This document shows, piece by piece, positions 7,868 to 15,408 of a stretch of DNA of 64,000 bases. The notes under the pieces are model-generated. The model ran no database searches and was not told the DNA's origin. It saw only the letters and a list, made by a program, of their open reading frames with translations. The position numbers and the translations under genes were made by a program. The DNA is taken from the NCBI RefSeq assembly GCF_900323885.1, contig NZ_OOHJ01000015.1, positions 124,001 to 188,000 of the forward strand, in the 5' to 3' direction. This stretch comes from [Actinomadura] parvosata subsp. kistnae. Its GTDB lineage: Bacteria; Actinomycetota; Actinomycetes; Streptosporangiales; Streptosporangiaceae. Position 1 is the first letter of the stretch, and the number at the start of each line of letters is the position of its first letter.

Positions 7868-10006
7868 GTGGCGGAAAGAAACTCTGGTGGCGCCGTAGGA
7901 GCCGCGGGCAGGGCACCCGCGGCCGACAGGGCGGATGCGATACGCAATGTCGTGCTTGTCGGCCACTCGGGAGCGGGTAAGACGACCCTCGTCGAGCAGC
8001 TGCTTGCCGCGACGGGCACCATTCAGCGCCCGGGACGGGTGGAGGACGGCAACACGGTCAGCGACTTCGACGAGGTGGAGGTCCGGCAGCAACGCTCGGT
8101 CAACCTCGCCGTCGCGCCACTCGTGCACAACGGCATCAAGATCAACCTTCTCGACACCCCCGGCTACGCCGACTTCGTGGGCGACCTGCGCGCGGGGCTG
8201 CGCGCGGCGGACGCGGCGCTGTTCGTGGTGTCGGCCTCCGACGGGGTGGACGGCCTGACGCGGATGCTCTGGGAGGAGTGCGCGCAGGTCGGCATGCCGC
8301 GCGCGGTCGTGATCACCAAGATCGACCATCAGCGGGCGGACTTCGACGAGGTGCTCGCCACCTGCCAGGACGTCTTCGGCGACGGCGTCGCGCCGCTCTA
8401 TCTCCCGGTGATCACCAACGGTCACGTGAACGGGCTGATCGGGCTGCTGACGCAGAAGTTCTACAACTACGCCACGGGCGCGCGCACGGAGAAGGATCCG
8501 GGCGCCGAGTACGAGGCGCAGATCGAGGAGCACCGCGGCACGCTGATCGAGGGCATCATCCAGGAGAGCGAGGACGAGTCGCTCATGGAGCGCTACCTCG
8601 AGGGCGAGCCGATCGACACGAAGGTGCTCATCGACGACCTGGAGAAGGCCGTCGCGCGCGGCAGCTTCTACCCGGTGCTGTGCAGCGGTCTCGGGGTGGG
8701 CGCGCAGGAGCTGCTGGAGCTGATCACGCAGGGCTTCCCGTCCCCGCTCGAACATCCCATGCCCGAGATCACCGACCTGTCCGGCAAGCCGGTCAAGGGC
8801 ATCACGTGCGATCCGGAAGGGCCGCTCGTGGCCGAGGTCGTCAAGACCACCAGCGACCCGTACGTGGGCCGCATCAGCCTCGTCCGCGTCTTCTCCGGCA
8901 CCCTGCGCCCCGACATGACCGTGCACGTCTCGGGGCACGGCCTGGCCGAGCGCGGGCATGAGGACCACGACGTGGACGAGCGCATCGGCACGCTGACCTG
9001 CCCGCTGGGCAAGCAGCAGCGCAACATCGCCAAGGGCTCCGCGGGCGACATCGTGGCGGTGGCCAAGCTGTCGCGCGCCGAGACCGGCGACACGCTGTCG
9101 GAGGTGGAGCGCCCGCTGCTGATGACGTCGTGGACGATGCCCGACCCGCTGCTGCCCGTGGCGATCAGGGCCAAGTCCAAGGCCGACGAGGACAAACTGT
9201 CGCAGGCGCTCGGCCGGCTCGTGGCCGAGGACCCGACGCTGCGGCTGGAGAACAACGCCGAGACCCGTCAGCTCGTCCTGTGGTGCATGGGCGAGGCGCA
9301 CACCGACGTGCTCCTCGACCGCCTGGCCAAGCGGCACGGCGTGGAGGTCGAGCGGATCGAGCTGCGGGTGCCGCTGCGCGAGACGTTCGGCGGCAAGTGC
9401 CAGGCGATGGGCCGCAACGTCAAGCAGACCGGCGGCCACGGCCAGTACGCCATCTGCCACCTGGAGGTCGAGCCGCTGCCGTCCGGCGGCGGGTTCGAGT
9501 TCGTGGACAAGATCGTGGGCGGCGTGGTGCCGCGGCAGTTCATCCCGTCGGTGGAGAAGGGCGTGCGGGCCCAGATGGAGCGGGGCGTCGTCGCCGGCTA
9601 TCCGATGGTGGACGTGCGGGTCACCCTGTACGACGGCAAGGCGCACTCCGTCGACTCCTCCGACATGGCCTTCCAGATCGCGGGGCAGCTCGCGCTCAAG
9701 GAGGCGGCCTCGAAGGTCCCGACCCTGCTGCTGGAGCCCGTGGACGAGCTGTCGGTGCTGGTGGCCGACGACTACGTCGGGTCGGTGATGTCCGACCTGT
9801 CGTCGCGGCGCGGGCGGGTGCTGGGCACCGAGCCGGTCGGCACGGGCCGCACCCTGGTCAAGGCCGAGGTGCCGGAGCTGGAGATCACGCGGTACGCGAT
9901 CGACCTGCGGTCCATGTCACACGGCACGGGCACGTTCACCAGGACGTTCCTGCGCTACGAGCCGCTCCCGCCGAACCTCGCGAGCAAGGTGGCGGCCGAG
10001 GATTGA
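7868..10006 (+). CDS. elongation factor G-like GTPase (EF-G2)
   Basis: The 712-residue protein starts at a GTG with GGGAGG five bases upstream. It has all EF-G regions: G1 VLVGHSGAGKTTL (about 28-41), G3 LLDTPGYADFVGDLR, G4 as ITKID rather than the usual NKID, then domains II, III (VEVERIELRVPLRETFGG), IV (GGHGQYAICHLEVEPL) and V (DDYVGSVMSDLSSRRGRVLG). This resembles actinobacterial FusA2-type paralogs of EF-G, whose role is not settled; the housekeeping fusA normally sits with rpsL and rpsG. It is divergent from pgsA. A perfect hairpin follows its stop codon. Confidence 0.9.
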   Translation: MAERNSGGAVGAAGRAPAADRADAIRNVVLVGHSGAGKTTLVEQLLAATGTIQRPGRVEDGNTVSDFDEVEVRQQRSVNLAVAPLVHNGIKINLLDTPGYADFVGDLRAGLRAADAALFVVSASDGVDGLTRMLWEECAQVGMPRAVVITKIDHQRADFDEVLATCQDVFGDGVAPLYLPVITNGHVNGLIGLLTQKFYNYATGARTEKDPGAEYEAQIEEHRGTLIEGIIQESEDESLMERYLEGEPIDTKVLIDDLEKAVARGSFYPVLCSGLGVGAQELLELITQGFPSPLEHPMPEITDLSGKPVKGITCDPEGPLVAEVVKTTSDPYVGRISLVRVFSGTLRPDMTVHVSGHGLAERGHEDHDVDERIGTLTCPLGKQQRNIAKGSAGDIVAVAKLSRAETGDTLSEVERPLLMTSWTMPDPLLPVAIRAKSKADEDKLSQALGRLVAEDPTLRLENNAETRQLVLWCMGEAHTDVLLDRLAKRHGVEVERIELRVPLRETFGGKCQAMGRNVKQTGGHGQYAICHLEVEPLPSGGGFEFVDKIVGGVVPRQFIPSVEKGVRAQMERGVVAGYPMVDVRVTLYDGKAHSVDSSDMAFQIAGQLALKEAASKVPTLLLEPVDELSVLVADDYVGSVMSDLSSRRGRVLGTEPVGTGRTLVKAEVPELEITRYAIDLRSMSHGTGTFTRTFLRYEPLPPNLASKVAAED

Positions 10007-10020
10007 GGCCCCGTGGAAGA

Positions 10021-10046
10021 GCCGGGAGGGATTCGTCCCTCCCGGC
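10021..10046 (+). terminator. hairpin terminator after the EF-G2-like gene
   Basis: GCCGGGAGGGA (10021-10031) and TCCCTCCCGGC (10036-10046) form a perfect 11-bp stem with a TTCG tetraloop, 14 bp past the stop codon. There is no strong T tract, which is common for actinobacterial terminators. Confidence 0.7.
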
Positions 10047-10138
10047 CCACTTGTACGCATATATAACAAAAGTGTTGCGACTTGATTTCGGTTTCTCGTC
10101 CCGAGCATGCCGGAGCGGGTGTCACACTGGGTGGCACT

Positions 10139-11686
10139 ATGCGAACTGGACGCCCACTCCTGGCCGCTGCCGCTCTGGCCGTCGCCACCACGACGGCCGC
10201 CTACGTCTTCGGCCCCGAGAGCCCCGCAGCGAGCGAGAAGAAGACGACCGTCGCCGCGCCCCCCGCCGCGGCCTGCAAGGCCGATGCCCGCTACCCCAAG
10301 CGTGAGCTGCGCGGGGTGTGGATCGCCACGACCCAGAACATCGACTGGCCCACCAAGGCGGGGCAGAGCGCCGACAGGCAGAAGGCCGACTACGTCAAGA
10401 TCCTCGACAGCGCCGCGAAGCGGAATCTCAACGCGGTGTTCGTCCAGGTCAGGCCCGCCTCCGACGCTCTCTACAAGAGCTCGCTGGAGCCCTGGTCGCA
10501 GTATCTGACCGGCACCGCGGGCAAGGACCCGGGCTGGGACCCGCTGCCGTTCCTCATCGACGAGGCGCACAAGCGCGGCATGGAGTTTCACGCCTGGTTC
10601 AACCCCTACCGCGCCTCCTACGGCGACAGCACCGCCGCGCTGCCGGCCGGCCACCCGGCCCGCCGGCACCCCGACTGGACCGTCAAGTACGGCGGCCGCC
10701 TCTACTACAATCCCGGCCTGCCGGCCGTGCGCGAGCACGTGACCAAGGTCATCACCGACGTCGTCGACCGCTACGACGTCGACGGCGTGCACTTCGACGA
10801 CTACTTCTACCCCTACCCGGTGGCGGGGGCGAAGTTCGACGACACCGCCGCCTTCCGCAAGTACGGCAAGGGCGAGAAGCTGGCCCAGTGGCGGCGCGGC
10901 AACGTCAACAAGCTCGTCGCGCAGGTCGACAAGGCCGTCCACGCGGCGAAGCAGCACGTCAAGTTCGGCATCAGCCCGTTCGGCATCTGGCGCAACAAGG
11001 CGCAAGACCCGACCGGCTCCAGCACGTCGGGCATGTCCGCGTACGACTCGATCTACGCCGACGCCCGCGCCTGGATCAAGGCGGGCACCGTCGACTACGT
11101 CCTGCCGCAGCTCTACTGGCCGCGCGGCCACAAGCTGGCCGACTACACCACGCTGGTGCGCTGGTGGTCCGACGAGGTCAAGGGCAGCGACGTGCAGCTC
11201 TACATCGGCCAGGGCCTCTACCGGGTCGGCGCCAAGGACGACAAGGCGTGGCTCAAGGCCGGCGAGATGGCCGGGCAGGTGGGCGTCAACCGCGCGAGCA
11301 AGCAGGTCGACGGCGCCGTCTACTTCAGCGCCAAGAACCTGATGGCCAACCCGCTCGGCTCGATGGACCGCGTCAGCAAGAGCTACTACAGCCGTCCGGC
11401 GCTGCTGCCGCTGAACGACTCGCTCGGCGGCTCGGCCCCGGCCGCGCCCGGCGGCGCCAAGGCCGACGGGTCCCGGCTGTCGTGGCAGCCGTCGGAAGGC
11501 GCCCGGTCCTACGCCGTGTACCAGGTGCCCAAGTCCGGCAAGGACTGCCACACCACCGACGCCCGCAACCTGGTGGCCGTGGTGAGCGAGCCGTCCTACA
11601 CGGCGAAGTCGGCGGGCACGTACCTGGTCACCTCGCTCGACCGCCTGCACCACGAGAGCAAGGCCGTGAAGGTGAAGGTGGACTGA
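10139..11686 (+). CDS. secreted GHL10 (DUF187) family glycoside hydrolase
   Basis: The product has 515 residues from the ATG at 10139. A signal peptide (MRTGRPLLAAAALAVATTTA) is followed by the GHL10 TIM barrel: LRGVWIATTQNIDWPTK, RNLNAVFVQVRPASDALY, AHKRGMEFHAWFNPYR, VDGVHFDDYFYP with its acidic residues, VKFGISPFGIWRN and VDYVLPQLYWP. A C-terminal fibronectin-III-like segment begins near SRLSWQPSEGARSYAVYQV. Family members act on cell-wall or other polysaccharides outside the cell; the substrate here is unknown. The gene is flanked by terminators on both sides, so it is monocistronic. Confidence 0.88.
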   Translation: MRTGRPLLAAAALAVATTTAAYVFGPESPAASEKKTTVAAPPAAACKADARYPKRELRGVWIATTQNIDWPTKAGQSADRQKADYVKILDSAAKRNLNAVFVQVRPASDALYKSSLEPWSQYLTGTAGKDPGWDPLPFLIDEAHKRGMEFHAWFNPYRASYGDSTAALPAGHPARRHPDWTVKYGGRLYYNPGLPAVREHVTKVITDVVDRYDVDGVHFDDYFYPYPVAGAKFDDTAAFRKYGKGEKLAQWRRGNVNKLVAQVDKAVHAAKQHVKFGISPFGIWRNKAQDPTGSSTSGMSAYDSIYADARAWIKAGTVDYVLPQLYWPRGHKLADYTTLVRWWSDEVKGSDVQLYIGQGLYRVGAKDDKAWLKAGEMAGQVGVNRASKQVDGAVYFSAKNLMANPLGSMDRVSKSYYSRPALLPLNDSLGGSAPAAPGGAKADGSRLSWQPSEGARSYAVYQVPKSGKDCHTTDARNLVAVVSEPSYTAKSAGTYLVTSLDRLHHESKAVKVKVD

Positions 11687-11692
11687 GGTCGG

Positions 11693-11733
11693 GCGGAAAG
11701 GCCGGTCGGAATCGACCGGCCTTTCCGCATTTT
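11693..11733 (+). terminator. strong rho-independent terminator after the GHL10 gene
   Basis: A perfect 16-bp stem (11693-11708 pairs with 11713-11728) encloses the loop GAAT and is followed by ATTTTT. It begins seven bases past the stop codon and is one of the clearest intrinsic terminators in the window. Confidence 0.9.
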
Positions 11734-11740
11734 TCGGGCC

Positions 11741-12907
11741 ATGCTGGATCTCATGCGGTTGATCCACCTTCTGTCCTCCGCCGTCGTGACCGTGCTCCTG
11801 CTGGCCTGGGTCGGCCTCCCGGGCGAGCACGTCACCACCACGCTCGCGAAACCCTCCTGGCCCTGGCGCCCGGACGGGCTGGGAACGCCGGCCATCGACG
11901 TCGTCGGCAAGGTCCCCTTCGCCGCCGAGGTCTTCGGCGACGTGGCGGTGGTCCCCCGGTACGGCCCGCGCGTGGGCCTGGCCGCCGCGCGGGTCACCGA
12001 CGGGTCCCCGGTCTGGCGGTACGAGAACGCCTGGAGCGACGACAGCGTGGGGCACGTGCGGGTGGACGATCGCCGCATCGCCGCCGTCTGGCGCGACGGC
12101 CGGGTCACCCTGCTCGACGTGCCGGACGGCCGCGTAGTCTGGCGGGCCGACCTGCCCGACGGGCCCTACCACCAGGCCAACCGGGCCTACGACGAGGAGT
12201 GGGGCGCGGCCTGGGAGCTGTCCCTGGCCGCGGACGGCTCCGTCCCGATCGTGGTGGTGGCGCACGAGGGGCGGATCGACGCGGTGGACGGCCGCACGGG
12301 GGCGATCCGGTGGTCGTACCCGCCGCGCGGGTCCGCGGCGTGCTTCGACGGCGCCCGCGGCGAGGGCGAGGTCGTGATGGTCTTCCAGCGTTGCCCCGGG
12401 CCGACGCCCCACGTCATGCTCGACGCCGGCGACGGGCGGCCGCGGTGGCGCTTCGACGGCGGGGAGTGGTACCACGCGCGGGCGCTCGGCGCCGGCCGCC
12501 TGGCGTGGGTGGACGGATCCGGCGGCCTCAACGTCAGCCGGGCCGCGGACGGGCGGCTCCTCTGGCGCGTCCCGTCGGCCGGGCTGAAGGACAACCCGTA
12601 CGGGACCGACATGGGGGTGTCGGCCGAGCTCGTGACCGTGGTCGCGGACCGCCGGGTGACCGCCTACCGGATCGCCGACGGCGCCGTCGCCTGGCGGCGC
12701 GACCGGGTGGGCGGTGACTCCGCCGTGCTGACGGACGGCACGTACACCTACGTCGCCGAGGACGCGACGACGCTGCTCAAGCTCGACGCCCGCACCGGAC
12801 GGGTCGTCGACCGCCACCGCTTCGCGGCCGACATCACCCTGGAGTGGCTGCGGGGCGGCCTGGCGGGCATCAACGTGGGCGTCGGCGACGACGTGCTGGT
12901 CGGCTGA
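11741..12907 (+). CDS. PQQ-like beta-propeller repeat protein
   Basis: This 388-residue protein starts at ATG 11741, with a second ATG at 11753. A hydrophobic N-terminal helix (MRLIHLLSSAVVTVLLLAWV) suggests export or membrane anchoring. The rest consists of repeated blades of the form DG-x2-VWR (TDGSPVWRYENAW, PDGRVVWRADL, RTGAIRWSYP, GDGRPRWRFDG, ADGRLLWRVP, ADGAVAWRRD), typical of PQQ/BamB-like eight-bladed propellers. No catalytic residues for a quinoprotein dehydrogenase were seen, so a binding or scaffolding role is more likely. The start lies just past the preceding terminator. Confidence 0.8.
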   Translation: MLDLMRLIHLLSSAVVTVLLLAWVGLPGEHVTTTLAKPSWPWRPDGLGTPAIDVVGKVPFAAEVFGDVAVVPRYGPRVGLAAARVTDGSPVWRYENAWSDDSVGHVRVDDRRIAAVWRDGRVTLLDVPDGRVVWRADLPDGPYHQANRAYDEEWGAAWELSLAADGSVPIVVVAHEGRIDAVDGRTGAIRWSYPPRGSAACFDGARGEGEVVMVFQRCPGPTPHVMLDAGDGRPRWRFDGGEWYHARALGAGRLAWVDGSGGLNVSRAADGRLLWRVPSAGLKDNPYGTDMGVSAELVTVVADRRVTAYRIADGAVAWRRDRVGGDSAVLTDGTYTYVAEDATTLLKLDARTGRVVDRHRFAADITLEWLRGGLAGINVGVGDDVLVG

Positions 12908-12941
12908 TCTCCCCGCCTCCGCGAACGCACCGGCCGCTGCT

Positions 12942-14282
12942 TCAGCGTTCGCAGGCGCGCCACGCCCGGCCCAACGCGGCCACCGCCTGGTCGGTGAGGT
13001 CGGGCGGCAGGGCGAAGCTGAGGCGCAGCCGGTCGCGGTGGCGGCCGTCCGGGGAGAACAGGGAGCCGGGCGCGACCGCCACCCCGTGCTCGCGGGCCGC
13101 CACCGCGAACCGGTCGGTGTCCGTGCCGGGCAGCCGCGCCCACACCGACAGGCCGCCCGCCGGCCGCTCCCACGCCCACTCGGGCAGGTGGGCCGACAGC
13201 GCGGCCAGGCAGTGCTCCCTGCGCCGGGCCAGCTCGGCCAGCCATGGCTCGACGGGGTTGCGTTCGAGCAGGTCGGCGGCGAGCCGCTGGGCGACGGCGC
13301 TGGTGGCGAGGTCGGCGTCCACCTTGGCCTCGGTCAGGCGGGCCAGCAGCGGCTCCGGCGCGCTCACCCAGCCCACCCGCAGCCCGCCCCACAGCACCTT
13401 CGACAGGGAGCCGACGGTGACGGTGCCGTGCGGGTGCGCCAGGGCCAGCGGCCCGGGCGGCGGCGCGCCGTCGAACACCAGGTCCGCCAGCGTCCGGTCC
13501 TCCACCACGGTCACGTCCGCGTCCCTGGCCAGCTCGGCGACGTGCCGCAGCGGCGACACCGTGCCCGTCGGGTTGTCGACGCAGGAGGCGTACACGGCGG
13601 CGGGCCGGTGCCGGGCGATCGCCTCCTCCACGGCGGCGGGGACGGTCAGGTCCACGGGCACCGCGTGCGCCCCCGCCCGCCGGAACGCGCTCAGCGCGCC
13701 GCCGTAGGCCGGATCGCCCACCAGCACGCGGTCTCCGGCGCGCAGCAGCACGCGGGCGGCCAGGTCGATGCCCTGCTGCGCCCCGGCGGTGACGAGGATC
13801 CGCCCGGGGCCGGCGATCCCCGAGGTGCCGGTCGCCAGCAGGGCCCGCAGCCGGGGGTCGCCCATGGCGTCGTACCCGTGCCCGCTCGGGGCCCGCAGCA
13901 GGTCGGCCGGGTCGATCGGGGGCAGCACCAGGTGCGAGGGGTCGGGGACCACGGAGGTGGACAGGTCCGCGCCGACGGCCCCCGCCTGGAGGAGGCCGCC
14001 GAACGAGGGCGTGCCGAGCACGTACGTGCCGCTGCCGTGCCGCCGCTCGCACAGCCCCTCCTCGCACAGGGCGTTGAACGCCGCCGCGACCGTCCCCCTG
14101 CTGACCCCGACCGCCTGGGCCAGGTCGCGCTCGGACGGCAGGCGGGTGCCGGGGCTGATGAGGCCCGTCTGGGCGAGGTCGGCGAGCGCGCCGGCCAGCC
14201 GCCGGCTGGGCGGACCCTGGTGGAGGCGCAGGCGGTCGCGGACGAGCGTGACGAGGGTGTCTTCCCTTCCCATAGCCACCAT
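12942..14282 (-). CDS. MocR-type GntR/aminotransferase fusion regulator
   Basis: The 446-residue protein has an N-terminal GntR winged helix (PSRRLAGALADLAQTGLISP, RLPSERDLAQAVGVSRGTVA) joined to a fold-type I aminotransferase domain with the PLP lysine in TVGSLSKVLWGGLRVGW. MocR regulators sense PLP or amino acids and usually control a divergent neighbour. I chose ATG 14282 because CAGTAT lies seven bases upstream of it, which would give a leaderless transcript; an in-frame ATG at 14345 is possible. The divergent aminotransferase gene is the obvious target. Confidence 0.87.
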   Translation of the reverse strand: MVAMGREDTLVTLVRDRLRLHQGPPSRRLAGALADLAQTGLISPGTRLPSERDLAQAVGVSRGTVAAAFNALCEEGLCERRHGSGTYVLGTPSFGGLLQAGAVGADLSTSVVPDPSHLVLPPIDPADLLRAPSGHGYDAMGDPRLRALLATGTSGIAGPGRILVTAGAQQGIDLAARVLLRAGDRVLVGDPAYGGALSAFRRAGAHAVPVDLTVPAAVEEAIARHRPAAVYASCVDNPTGTVSPLRHVAELARDADVTVVEDRTLADLVFDGAPPPGPLALAHPHGTVTVGSLSKVLWGGLRVGWVSAPEPLLARLTEAKVDADLATSAVAQRLAADLLERNPVEPWLAELARRREHCLAALSAHLPEWAWERPAGGLSVWARLPGTDTDRFAVAAREHGVAVAPGSLFSPDGRHRDRLRLSFALPPDLTDQAVAALGRAWRACER

Positions 14283-14362
14283 TATCCCGATACTGTGCCA
14301 CTTACCGCGCAATTGGCCCAATCTAATGTCGCTGAGCCGGGCCACTGGAGGAAGGAGTGCGG
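14283..14362. promoter_or_regulatory. divergent control region, MocR gene / aminotransferase gene
   Basis: This short AT-richer gap separates the two divergent starts. It contains the palindrome ATTGG-C-CCAAT (14312-14322) and, on the minus strand, a CAGTAT hexamer (14290-14295) positioned as a -10 for the regulator. It is the likely MocR binding region, by family behaviour. Confidence 0.45.
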
Positions 14363-15265
14363 GTGGAGGAGTCCAAGTTCATCTGGATGGACGGCGAGCT
14401 CGTGCCGTGGGGCGAGGCCCGGGTGCACGTGCTGTCGCACGCCCTGCACTACGGCACCGCCGTCCTCGAGGGCACCAGGGCGTACGAGACGGCGCGGGGG
14501 CCGGCCGTGTTCCGGCTCGACGACCACCTGCGGCGGCTCATGGCCAGCGCCAGGATCATCGGGCTGGCGATGCCGTACCCGGTGGAGGAGCTGCGCGAGG
14601 CGACGCTGCGCACGGTCGCCGCGAACGGCCGGCCGTCCTGCTACATCCGCCACCTCGCGCACCGCGGCTACGGCGAGATGGGCATCGCCGCGCGCGGCTG
14701 CCCGACCAGCGTGTCCATCGCCACCTGGGAGTGGGGCGCGCTGCTCGGCTCCGGCGTGCGGCTGATGACCAGCTCCTGGCGGCGCAACGACCAGACGGTC
14801 GTGCCCACCGCCGCCAAGGCCACCGGCCCGTACCTGAACTCGGTGCTGGCCAAGCAGGAAGCGCTCGACGCCGGCTACGACGAGGCCGTGCTGCTGAACG
14901 CGGCCGGCTACGTCAGCGAGTGCACGGGGGCGAACCTGTTCGTCGTCCGCGACGGGGTGCTCGCCACGCCGCCCGACAGCGCGGGCGCGCTGGCCGGGCT
15001 CACGCAGGACACCGTGGAGCGGCTGGCCGCCGACCTCGGCCTACCCGCCGTCAGGCGCGAGCTGATGCGCTCCGACCTGTACGCCGCCGACGAGGTCTTC
15101 CTGTGCGGTACGGCCGCCGGGATCGTGCACGTGTCGTCGGTCGACCGGCGGGAGCTCGGCGAGGGCCCCGGCCCGGTGACGGCCAGGCTGAGCGACGCCT
15201 ACGACGCCGTCGTGCACGGCCGGGACGACCGTTACCAGCACTGGCTCACCCCGGTGGCCGCCTGA
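14363..15265 (+). CDS. class IV aminotransferase (branched-chain type)
   Basis: This 300-residue fold-type IV PLP enzyme begins VEESKFIWMDGELVPWGEAR. Its motifs are HVLSHALHYGTAVLEGTRAY, RLDDHLRRLMASA, the PLP-lysine segment TAAKATGPYLNSVLAK, EAVLLNAAGYVSECTGANLF and DEVFLCGTAAGIV, as in IlvE. The usual reaction is transfer of an amino group between branched-chain amino acids and 2-oxoglutarate; D-amino-acid and aminodeoxychorismate relatives share the fold. GGAGGAAGGAG precedes GTG 14363 by five bases; GTG 14357 is the alternative start. Divergence from a MocR regulator suggests PLP- or amino-acid-responsive control. Confidence 0.87.
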   Translation: MEESKFIWMDGELVPWGEARVHVLSHALHYGTAVLEGTRAYETARGPAVFRLDDHLRRLMASARIIGLAMPYPVEELREATLRTVAANGRPSCYIRHLAHRGYGEMGIAARGCPTSVSIATWEWGALLGSGVRLMTSSWRRNDQTVVPTAAKATGPYLNSVLAKQEALDAGYDEAVLLNAAGYVSECTGANLFVVRDGVLATPPDSAGALAGLTQDTVERLAADLGLPAVRRELMRSDLYAADEVFLCGTAAGIVHVSSVDRRELGEGPGPVTARLSDAYDAVVHGRDDRYQHWLTPVAA

Positions 15266-15408
15266 GAGCACCGCCGGGCGGCGAAAGACGGCTTCCCGCA
15301 CCCTCCGCACATGAGAGGGTAGTCGCGTCTGGTGGCGCCGGAGCATGACCTTGCACTACCCCGCTCGGCCGTGCCACAGGAACGCTGCGATCACGGGAGG
15401 TCATCGGA

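Noticed and set aside
9917-12817. Very long open frame (over 950 codons) on the minus strand opposite the GHL10 and propeller genes
   Set aside because: It is the antisense shadow of strongly supported plus-strand genes. Its translation is compositionally biased and matches no domain, as happens in GC-rich DNA where antisense stops are rare.
12921-12952. Inverted repeat GCGAACGC/GCGTTCGC as a terminator between the propeller gene and the MocR gene
   Set aside because: The arms are separated by 16 nt, the right arm lies inside the MocR coding end, and there is no T run. It is too weak to list.
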